Shown in pieces: positions 27,801 through 39,800 of a stretch of 64,000 bases of DNA. The DNA is from Balanoglossus misakiensis (lineage: Eukaryota > Hemichordata): NCBI GenBank assembly GCA_040954595.2, contig CM082577.2, forward strand, positions 6,758,001 to 6,822,000, read 5' to 3'. The stretch's first letter is position 1. Each line of letters opens with the position of its first letter. Below the pieces are notes generated by a model. It did no database searches, was not told the origin of the DNA, and worked only from the letters and a program-made list of their open reading frames with translations. Position numbers and translations under genes: made by a program.

Positions 27801-30800
27801 TAATTGTTTGAACCCATTATGACAATATAATGACACAAATCCATTTCACGACCATCAATCTATTGTGCTTGCAGATTTCATGTGGAAATGGTTTATTCAT
27901 CAGAATTTAATCCCAGACTTCAGACAAATATGCAGAATGAGATCCCTGTATTATGAAAACATGGCCCTTCTTGCTGTCTTGAATAAAATGAGAAATTGTA
28001 ATTTTACGTGTGGTGAATTGAAGTTGTTCGATATCTGAACAGAATACTATATGCAAGATTGCTTCAGTCAGTCTCAGACACGGAATCAGCATGTTCTCCC
28101 GTGTACATAAATTTTGAGAAAAAAAGACATAATACCGAGCGATTCGTGAAGAGAGAATAAGTTTTATCGCATCGTCATCATATCCTAATCGCCAAGCATT
28201 GTTTAATGCAAACAGAGTGGCTTTCTATCATTTTCACCAGAAAGGGAAAGAAGCATGGGCAGAAGAAAAAATCAATAGGTGTAGAGAATACCACTTTCCA
28301 GCGACCATTGTCTTTGCCCAATCAATACCCGCAGTTGAACAATTGACCGGCCAGCATTTGCTGCTGTTCACCTTGCTGTCAACAGAGTAAAGAAAGATTA
28401 CATAAAACCATTGGAATCGTCTTGCATTTTGTAGCCTATTCAGTATGCAGGAGCTGTGACTGGGGTGGGCGCGTACGGCACAACTGCTTAAAATGGCCCA
28501 GTTTTGTTGTGTCAGTTCAGTGCTTGTGTGTACCTGTGTGTTTTGGCATATATCAAACTGCTGGTTCAGTAATGTGTAGTGTTATGTTCTTGATTGCTTA
28601 TCTTTTCTGACAGTGGGCATGGTTATATATCTTTGTAAAAAGTTCAGAGTTTAATAGAAGAAATATTTATTTGTTGTGTGTTCTGCTGTTCATGCCAACA
28701 CTATTGAAGTGTCTTCCCTAGCAGTGAAAAATAGTGGATTTCTCAGACAAGGGTAAAAATGTGTTTGTACCATACTTTGAAGGATAATGAGATAAATGCC
28801 TGTAACAAGAGGATTCAGCTTCTTTTTGGAGGTCTGCCTCGTCATTACATAATTTTTCATTTATTTATATCGGGGAAGGGGCTTTTCAGAAACATGGGGG
28901 ATTTTTCGAGTAGGAAGGGATAAGAAAGTAGGTGGAATGATACAACGCAATTTCACGGAGTAGGTGTTTTTTACCTGTCAGCCCTCAACTACATTCACCA
29001 ATTGTGGTCGGAGAGCTTATGTAAACAGTCATGGGAGTTTCTGTTCAGTTGAAGTCACGGCAAGAATGTGGAGTCGTGATGAGACATTTCCGCTGTCTGA
29101 AACATGGCGGCGATTTCTACTTTGTTGTGTACTTGGGTTTTTGTCTGCAGAAAGGCAGGGCAAAACTCGGTCACATCACGGTTATAAAGTCCACCAGGAA
29201 TAGTCCTGGTACGAATTATGTTGTCAGTGGCGTGTTGTCATAATAGTGGGGATGCCAAATGTTCGCTGAAACATGCGCCGAAATACCGACAGATGTTGCG
29301 AACAGAACAATTTTCAGTTTTTCAAACTGCTGTATCTCTAAAACTATTCAGTTTAATTCAACAAAATTTTCGTTAAAAAATTCCCTTTTTAAATCCTGTC
29401 ATTGGTGAGAAACTCGAAGCCAGAAAAATACAGTGCGACAAGGTTTCAACATGAACCAAACAAGCCCAGTATTCCTAGTCATAGCAACAATACTGTTTCA
29501 AGTACTGTGGAGCAAGAAGGCACAGTGAGGTTATGTTTATTGATTGCTGGAACATAACTCAGAAAGGTATTATGGGATTTTGCATTTCTAAGCACTAGAG
29601 ACTGCCCCGATACAATATGCCAGGCAGACATCAGACTGTCATGTCTCATCTGTATTATAAGACTTGTTTAACTCCCGTTCATTGAAACGACAACAAACTA
29701 ATTTACAGTAGATCGTAAGTGTTGCCATGGAGACGAGCCATTCTATGATGAGCTGTAATTTGCCCTGTTGCGGTCAGCACTTCCTCAGAAGCAATTTTCA
29801 TGCACGTCACTGGAAAATCTTATCTCTGTCACTTGTACTCTTATTTTGAAAGGCCTTCACATCATCATAGCCTAGAAAAAAAAGATACTGAAACTCAGAA
29901 TCTTCAAGTGGCTGATAATCACACAAAATTCAAAAGATTAACTGAAACATTGTAATTTAAGCCTTATACGTTCAGTATTACTTGGTTGTGAAAAAAGAGT
30001 GAAGAAAACCGTGATCAGAATGTTGCCAGGGAAATTGTATTTGCTCAGAATACACATCATAGACCCTGAGTACAGTACTGCATCTCATAAATTTGAATGC
30101 CAACTTAAGTGAAAACGCAGTAAAATTTTAAGGCAGAGACAATGAAAATAACACTGAGTTGGTTTCTTTATCCTGGGAAACCTGCATAAATTTTTTTACG
30201 AGTTATATATTTGATGGTATTTGACATGGGACTATAATAAAGTGATGTAGTGGGTAATTCCTTTTGCAATCTCTGGAGGTAAAGTCTGTAGACAGTGCGG
30301 GATAACCTAGATCTGACTGTTGTATGTGTTGAGTGAAATTTAAAAACATGTGTAAATCAGTCCGCATGTTAAGAAACTGTCTTCATATTTTGAGTGTCCG
30401 AGATGTTCCTTTGTACAGGAAAGAGGAAAGTTTGCCTTGACAGCTATCTATAAGTAATACTTGACCTTTATAATTTTAATAGCATCATAAAAACGAGGCA
30501 TTTACCTTTCATAGTTTGAAATTTATTTGGGTAAGCACTCTCTTCCCTTCAGTAGACATGACTCTATTCAGAGAGATAGTGTGCCTTCACTGACACAGGA
30601 ATATGTAAATCAGTGGTGAAATGCCTCAGAGCATGGGACATGGATGAAAAGTGGTGCCACTATCTGAGTGACGTCAGGAACCACCTTTGTTATTTTGATG
30701 AATTGCCTGATGCTGGTTAGATGCAGTTTCCGCGTACTTGCTATTAGCATGCAGCCGTGTGAAGAAAATAATTGACCTGCTTACGGTCCGTGTAGCTACA

Positions 30801-33800
30801 GTGGCCCCTGTCTAATTTACATACTTAACGCGTTAGAACTCATCCAGTTAGACCTGGAGATGTATTCGCGCTTCCAAGTTGACCTGACGAGGTGTAAATT
30901 GTGGTCAGTCAGCTAAGCTGCCACCCAGTAGCAGTCTTATTGACCAAGAACAATTAGGAATGTCATAAAAACTATTTCGAGTGTCATTGCCAAGAGGACC
31001 TATAACCCGCTGATCAACAAGGTCATCTCCTTGATGTGTTGCCACAAAAATGGTTTCTAAACCAGCTGTACGTGTGTAATCTGATAAAAATGTCAGTCAA
31101 ATTTGGATCATGACCGCAAAAAAATATAAATCGTACCAGAAGAGAGGACAGGTACACATTGCAGTGTTTGTTAATTCTTAATGAATGCAGAAATTAATTT
31201 TCTTCATTCCCAAATTAAAACAAAGTTCTAATGTAGGTAGATGTATAGATATAAGATATTAATAATTTTTATGATTAAATTTAGCTTCTGTCACCCCTAG
31301 TGTTACTTCCTTCAAGCATGCAAAAAAGGAAGTTTGACAACAAACAAAATGTCTCCATAACATATATGACCTCTAGCTTCCTGTAAGTTAATTCAGGAAT
31401 CATGACTAAATGTAATGAGATATAGGTTTAAAAATAGTCTACAAATTGCTTGATAGGCATGAGTCTTGGGATGTTATATTTATTACATATCTGTGAAATC
31501 TGTATGTCGACGGCTTGTCATAATTTGGCGGACATGGATGCATGAGACAGGTAGATTTAGATTTGAGGGCGATTGTAGTATCTTGAGTCTGTTTCTGAAG
31601 CGCATGAGGCCCCGCGGTGGGAGAGGCACAGACTCTTGTCAACTGGAAATCATAGATGTTTATATGGAATTCTGATAAATACCTCGCATATGAATACACT
31701 ACCGCAAAAGCTTGGAGGCGTGTGGTAAATTTCGGAATAATTTCATAGCGTGTTGGAGCGTCCGTTTTTGTTACATCATGGGTATTTTTTTTTGCAACAA
31801 TACGCGATAAATAGCACAGTGTTGTCAGTGGCTTGTGGGGGTCGAAGTGCTATCTCATCTGAAAATACCTTGTCCGAGCCCACGCATTCATTTACAACAC
31901 GACAACATTCAGCATATTTCTACAGACTGCCCTGACCACTGTGCATACACAAATAAATGATCTCCAAATTGTAAGATGCATATTTTGATTAAATTCTATA
32001 AATTGAGTCTTGACGGAATCAGTGTGTACAATACCAGTAATACACTCAACACCTTGCAAATGTTTATTAGTCTCACCTTTTCCCCCTTTGTTTATACAGA
32101 CTAAATATAAAAACCTTGCCATTGGTCATAACCAACTCTCAGGTCTGTCATGTCAAGTGGGTGTTGGTAGTGTTTCCAGCCCTGCCCATGTAATTTTCCC
32201 TCATGTCACAGTCATGTCCGTGTTCTGTGGTTGCTGATGGAAATATTGCACCCTTCACTGCAATCAAGTCCTGTGACTGCAATAATAATTGCATGAACGG
32301 CTACAAGTGTGAACTCCGTACATGAACATGCTGTCATCATATCTAATCTTTATTGCATTGTGATTTCACTTCAGTAAGACTAATAAAATATCAAAGTGTT
32401 GTATTTCATGTAGATTAATAAAAAATTATCCTGTCTTTGCAATTGGAATTATTTCAGTTCGCATTTGGTTCGATGTTCACAGGTGGTAATTTACAACCAA
32501 ACTCGGCCAAGTCATATCACACACCCTATAAGCTTATTAAAAAATAAAATTCAGTTAGCTACAACCCAAATAATAACAGAAAACTTCAATGATTGGAAGT
32601 CAATCGAAATGAAATGCTTGAATACATTGTCAATAAATCATGAAACAAATTTTAATAGTAGATTAGATGTGATTTGGGCCCATTTTATACTCCCATTAAT
32701 AATTGCAGTGATGGTTTGCCAGAAACTGGCTTTTTCATTTTCTTTCAAGCAATACAATGAAACTTGTAGACATATTTGCCACCAATGATTAAGAGGACTA
32801 TTTGTAAGAACTTGGTGCGTCGTTATAGTCTTGCATTAAAATGCACAGCGCACATCTCTCAGACAGTAGAAGTAGAAATCCAACTACATTAGTGTTTGCC
32901 TGTTGAAAGGAAATATTGGATTACCCAGCATGACCAGTATGATGTTGTGAGTGTGTACAAGTTCCGTGGTTAATGGAGAGCCTTCTTGTCTTGAATGGTT
33001 TGATGTGTGAAATGTTGAGGGTGCTGTGACCATCCAACCATGACAGGCAGCATACACAGAGCACAATCGCCAATGGATATCGATTGGCACAGAGGGTGAA
33101 TTTTCATAAATGCGTCAAAAATCTGTCATCTATAAGTATTTCTAGTCATATCATTCAGTGTTAGATTTGGAAGAAAATGAAATCAAAACGCGAGACCACA
33201 ACCGTGATCACTGAGTTTTATGTCCCCATTCGAAAGTCAAGACAGACACATTGAACAAACTTGGCTGGTGTTTGATTAATTGAATCCCCTAAACAGATAA
33301 GCAAGCAATTGCAAAATATTTCTGCTGTGGTTCAGAGATTATTCCAGTGTCAGTGTCTGTGCCACTAACATTCTTCTGACCGCAAACAGATGATATTCCA
33401 ACCCTAATCACCATCCTGACCTCATGTCTAGTAGCATTGTTATCAAAATAATGATGAGACCATAACCTGCAGCTGTCTCGGCTGTAATAAATATTTCATC
33501 GCTACTCGGGTAGTCTCATCCACCAAGCTGTTGGTACCGTCTTCTGTCCACGACTCCCTCCTTTTTACCGAGAACATTCTTGAATTTTAAGCGCTGTATT
33601 CATCTGCTTCGTGAACTCAACATTCTTCCCCGCTGCGCTGGTGGCGTGATGATATCCCTACGTGATGTAATTGATATCTGTCGTAACACAGCCGCACTGC
33701 TGTAACTCAGAGGCATAGAATGTTTGAAATGGGGTGTCGGGATGTGAAAGTATGAGTGCTATTTTGTTGGTGGCTTTTGCTGGCTTGGGTGTTTGTGAGT

Positions 33801-36800
33801 GTTCGTGAGCTGTACTGCCTGTGTCGGAGTGGTGGTGGCTCTAGTGATTGCCACTGGTGAGTCGTGAGTTTCCCTGGTTTATATGTCACGGTCACTACCA
33901 GGGAGTGGATGACACACCTGAAACACACCTGCTTCAAATTTCAAGAGAGTACTTTCATGCTTGTGGAGTGTTGCATCGCCAGTTTTCGTTGAGAGACGAC
34001 ACTGTTTACAGATCTTGTCCTTTGGAACAGGTCAAGACCTGGCATTCTGTACGCTGTGTTTACTGTCATATGTACGCTGGGGCCTCACTAAATCTTAACG
34101 AGTTGTCATCCCCTGAGGACAATCCTGTTTTCACCTGAATACTACAGAAATTTGGTGAAATGTCTACAAATGTGATAAATGTCATCATGTTTTAAAATAT
34201 TTTTATATGAATACGTTTGAGATGTGCAGTCTTGTTTTTTTTTTAAATTCTTTTTTAATAATAATTAAACTAATCAGGATTTATTTTATGTTGCTTTTTC
34301 AGACAATGACTATAAAGACTTAGATTGTGAACAGGTAAGTGTCCTGAATTGTTTTTTAAGATATCCCTTGGAGACCTTCCTAAGGGTGTGTAATCATAAT
34401 TTATTGTATAGAATATTATCCTTTCTCCAACCCTTCAAACGAAACATTTCTGTCAGATTCTTCAATTCAGTGGCGTGTCGCGGTGTTTGCTTTTTGATAG
34501 GGAAACGCAGCACCACCGGTAGCTGGAAATTTGATTCCTAACTAGCTACCCATGATTAATTTCTAGTCCGATTGTGAAATATATCCCTCAACCTCCAGAA
34601 ACTGCAGAAATGGTTCGTTACCTCGGCTAATTATGTCAAATAACATTAGCACAACATGGTGCAGAATTAATGACATCATGGGGATACGATTGACTAAGAC
34701 TAGTAAGAGCGTACTCATTAATTTTCTCTCTGTGTCTCCGTTTCAGGTATTTTATAGGCTCTTTGAAGATGTGCTATTATGCAAGAAATCAGGTGAGTGT
34801 TTTGTCTCTCAGGACATTGTGAAGTGACGCCATTTTGGTATGTGTGCTACCATCCGCTGACGTATGATTCGTTAATAGGGTATGGGTTTCCTTGACGCAG
34901 AACGTCTTTATTTAGCTCGGCCTGAAAGACCCTTAGCGCGGAAATCACGTGAAATGATTGTCATCTTCGCAGACTGCATCCGGTTGCCTTTCGTGGTGTC
35001 ACGGTATTTTGTCCATCAGCTTGTGGCTGGCAATATTTAAGTTTTGTCAAAAAAGCCGTAAGTCGTCATCTCTATATTGTTAATGGGGCGTAAACCATGT
35101 ATCCGTGATGATCAGTATGCAATGCCCTTACTCGAGCCACACTAGGGCGTTGCTTATACATGCTGGCTTGGTAATATCGTATTGACGCTTGATTGATTCA
35201 ACTGTTGATCTGTGTTGCATTGTCCAGTTAGTTATTCCGCATGTTCTGGTCAACAGCCGAATTGGTCCTAGTTGCTGTGTAGTCAGGCCAGCTGATGCCG
35301 GTGTTCAGATTTCAATACTGTCACCCAATATCAGTATCAGATAATTTAATTTCTTGGGAATTTTCTGAAATTTCTGAACCCGGTTATTAGCATTATTATA
35401 ACAACTTTTAATTTTACGGCTGTAGTTGTTATACTCTTCCCATTTCATGTGTTCGTCTTGCTTTGAGCGTTCTCAGATTTTGTCACAGGTCATTCAAATT
35501 AAATGCAGATGATTTATATCTGTATCATTGTGTGTGTACATGTTATTAATGTAATATTAATATTTTGCCATTTTCCCTGTGCATTATTTGTGATTTCACC
35601 AGATATTGGAGTATTCGTGTTCTTCGCTGCCGGCCAAAAACATTCTCAGTCTTATGACGACATGTCAATGTACATTGACGATGAAGAAGAGGAGGACGCT
35701 GGAGAAAAAGAATATGACTCCTTTGTTCAAATAATCAAGGTGAGTGTTATCTGTCACGTTCATTGATGAATGCCACACATTTCATGGTCACTTTTTTGTA
35801 TTCCGTGAAACGTCAGAGAAATGAGACACGAATGAGTCCAGAAGCTTCCCTTGGTTCGTGTTTACATGGGAAATGGAAACACCCATTTGTCATTTCATAA
35901 TTTGCTGTATTGAAGAAAAAAACAAACATTCTTTGCCAAATTAAATCATGATACAAGTGTTAGGGGAGAATACCAGATTGTTAAAATTTTTCAATAGAGA
36001 TAAAATAACTATTTACATACAGATAAATGTAAGAATTTTCTGTCTAAGAGGGATTTCAAACTCAAAGCATATAATTTGAGGAAATTTAAAATGGGTAAAA
36101 TTCACCTGAGTGGTCAAATGTACATGTTGTTGGATTTTTTTATTTCTTCACCGGAATAAGCACATCAGTGCATAGTCCTACATAAATTGATAATGGCAGT
36201 CTTTGGGTGTAAACAGAGGTCATCGTTACCTGACAACCCTCAGAGTGTGAGTCTTAGGTCAGATGCATACATTTGCATGTATTAGCATATATTACCACTG
36301 GAAATGTTTGATTGGCTTGTTTTGCGCTGTGTGCGCTCGTTCATACCTCGGCAACTTGTTTATCCACTCCGAGCGGAGGAAGTGGATGTTGAATTTCATG
36401 GGAGATTTCTTCGGTTTTTCTTTATAAATATAAATATAAATTTGACGAATGAAAACGATTAAAGTAGATATCATGTACCAATGAAATGTTTGTTTCTGAT
36501 GATTTTACAGAATAGTAGGAGTAAAGGCAAGCAAGTACCAGAACAGTTTACAAAGGAAAAACTGGACAATTTGAGAGAAGTATTAATAAAAGAAAGAGAA
36601 GCATTAAAACTTGACAAGGCAAAAAAGGTGAGTGTCTTCAAAAACAACGTCTAGACTATCTGTGTTCATACCATGGCAATGTGAAAGAGTGATGCTGATT
36701 GATTGAGGAGCAGCTGTTTGTGATGTGTAGGGTTTCACCAGCCAATGAGGGCGTTTCTTTTATGTAGTCGGTGAGAAAAGGTGGCTGTAGGTTACTTATG

Positions 36801-39800
36801 ATAGATTATCAGGAGTATTTATTGTGCAATTTCACACTGTGTGATGGTGAGTGATCTATTAAACTTAACTCATCTGTGATTGTAAGTTATAAGTATTTGA
36901 AATAAATAGGCATGGTAAAACAAGCATCTGAAATCTTTCATCCCAGCTTTCAGATTTATTTCTGAATAAATGGCTGTGGTTTCAGTTTTACAAGACCCAG
37001 CAGTGAACTGCAATGAAAATAAATTATATGGCAATCAGTCAATTGCTCACAGTGTTTGGGAATGTTGAATGAAAATTGCAACATTCTGGAAGAAAAAAGA
37101 TGATGGGATGAAAAATGACAATAAAAAATGTATAGAATTTTCGATCATCTTCCACCGCCATGACAATAATATAGTTTACATGTGTATTTGTTGGTATTAT
37201 TTTTCTAACTGTACCCTTTTTGGACCCATTGTAATATTCTTTATGTAGTATGTATGTGTGTGTATATGTCTGTATCAGTTTTCTGATGTCAAATTACGTC
37301 ACCATGAAGTCTTCCCCATGTCTCTTCGTTTCAGACTCTGGGCGGTGATACTTTCTCTACTCATAAAAATTGTCTATTTCCTGTCCGTAGGAGTGATTGA
37401 CTTCCACAGTTAAATCACGAAAAATTCTGTTCTTGTTCTAGGTGTTGTCCAACCAATGTCTCAACATATGTGTAGTCTGTCTGTGTTTCAATTATAAACT
37501 GGGGAAAAAATGGGAATTAAGTTTGTGGTTACTTGTGAAATTGAAATTTTCTCTTCTGAAAATATTCCTTTATTTTCTCTGTGTTTTGATTGTCACTGTG
37601 AAGCAGTAGTGACCAAATTGGTAACACTCACAGACTTGCAGAATGTTTTGTACCTACCGGTAATGCATATATAGTCGCATACTTTTCACACACCCCTCCC
37701 CAATGAAAGTTCAGTAAACCATATGTAGATGGCCAAATTAAAGCGCATTTGTGAGCCGATTTAAAATGATGAATGCTAGCTAATGGCTTAAAGTGGTCGT
37801 CATTGTTTCTTCATAGCTGTAGTCTCACACACACATACTTTTCAAGATTTCCCCCAAGATATCTTAGGACTTGTACAAGACACTAGATTCTGAAATATCT
37901 TCTTTAGTAAAACCAACTGCTTCATTCTACAATTTAAGCCTGAGAAAATTTCACAAATGTGGAGTAAATAAATTTCAATTCTTTCTATCTTCCTATCCCC
38001 CTTCCTCTTTTGTTTTTATGTCGGGTTTAAATTATTTTACCTCAATATCTGAACATGAACAGTGAATGGCTAAATTCCTATGTCTTGAGTCTTATACAAT
38101 GTATTTCACTGAAAATTTGATTATGAATATGAGACACGTCTGATCAGCAGTTGAAAATGATAGGGGAAAAAAGAGACTTAGCTCTAGTAAAATTTATGCT
38201 ACAGTTGGTGATCTCACAACAATTTTTCATAATTACAAAAGATTTTTTTTTAAATGTGAGCGTACAGCTTATGATCAAGCAAAGAGGCCAGTTTTGCTGT
38301 CTAGCTGTTAAGCATTTGTCAAGCGAGCATGAGCCCTCTGACACTGGCTAGTCAGTGTGTAAATGCCCTGTGCTGACAAGTCTGTGTGTGTGAATTGCTT
38401 TGCAGCAGTCTGGAAAGAAATCCAAACAGCAATCAGTGCCTGTCAGTAAGGTAATTTCCAAACAATCATATTTCTGTTACCCCACTTTTTATTTTACCTT
38501 TTTTTTTAAATCCCTGGTTAATACAAAAGAGACAGTGACTCTTTGAAGTACATTTTGCCTTGCTTTAAAATTAGAAAGAATCGATCAGCAAACTCTGGCT
38601 GTCAGGATTGCATGTTAGAGTGAGACAGATGACGTCGCACATGGTGCATTGTGAAATGAACATAATCGTAATCCATTGTTTATTTCAGTTTTTGATATCC
38701 GATAAATGATGAGCGATGATTTGTTGGTTTGTATTAAAAAACACACTGCGTGTTTCAACGTGTAATTTTCTTTTTTTTCACCATATAGCTTCCTCATACA
38801 GCCAGGTTATGCCACTCTGGGAAGGAGACGGGCACCAGAATGTGTGTGCGTGGGATTTGGGAGTGGTCGGTGTTTTTGCAGGAATGAGCTGGTGATTGGG
38901 ACTGACCTGTATTTTTTTGTTCTCTCTATCTCTCTCTGTTTTCTGAACTTCTGTAGCCAAAGCAGAAATCAAAAAAGCAGCTGAAAGCAGAGCAACGTCG
39001 GCGTGAGAAGGAGATGCTAGAGATTGCGAACGACTTAAAAGAAAAAGCTAAAGTTGATCAAGAGAAACTCGAGAAAAGAAAACAGGTGAGACAGGCTAGA
39101 GCTCGTTCGAAGACCAGATGTGGTACATAGTGGCAATCACTGTTATGTTAAAAACTGAAGTGAGAACAGTGAATGTGACGTGGAACATGATCTGTTGGTG
39201 GCAGTGATTTGATTGTTGTGCATCCCATACAAGCCAACCATGCAGTTCCTTTCATCTTGTCAACAGGCTGAACAAGAGAAACAAAAGAGGCTTGAGGAGG
39301 AAAGACAGAAACAAGTTGAAGAAGAAAGAAAACGAAAAGAGAGGTAATTATTAAAAACAGAATCATAATGATTACTAGTACTCAAGAAGTGTGAAATATT
39401 TAGAGGGAGTGTTCTCTGTTAAGACAACTTCCCCGCAATCTCTTCCCTGAAAGACTTTGGATAGTGGACTGATCCCATTGTTTTTATTGGGTTAGGGAAT
39501 GAGTCTTGTAGACTTTACCTGTGGTGTAGGTGGGGAGGGGTGGGTTGAAGAGAGAGGAGTGGGCATGTTGGGGACATGGTAGATTACATGTGCAACATTT
39601 TGTTCATTCAATGAAACTAACATTAAAAGACTTATGGGCAGGCTCATACCAATATGTTGTCCCCTGTTATCGTAGTTGATTTTATGATCATTTTGATGTG
39701 TTGCGTCCGACAGAGAAAGCGAACTCAAAGCACAAAAGGAAGCCGAAGAGAGAAAGAGGATAGAGATCCTCGAACGAGAAAGTGAGCGCCAGCTGGATAT

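Larger units (their letters stand above)
21394..34302 (+). other. 12.9-kb TNRC6 intron after the J domain
   Basis: No convincing gene, tRNA or transposase on either strand. Short tandem repeats occur at 21501-21525 and 22456-22479. The remainder is AT-rich with no structure I can name. Confidence 0.6.
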
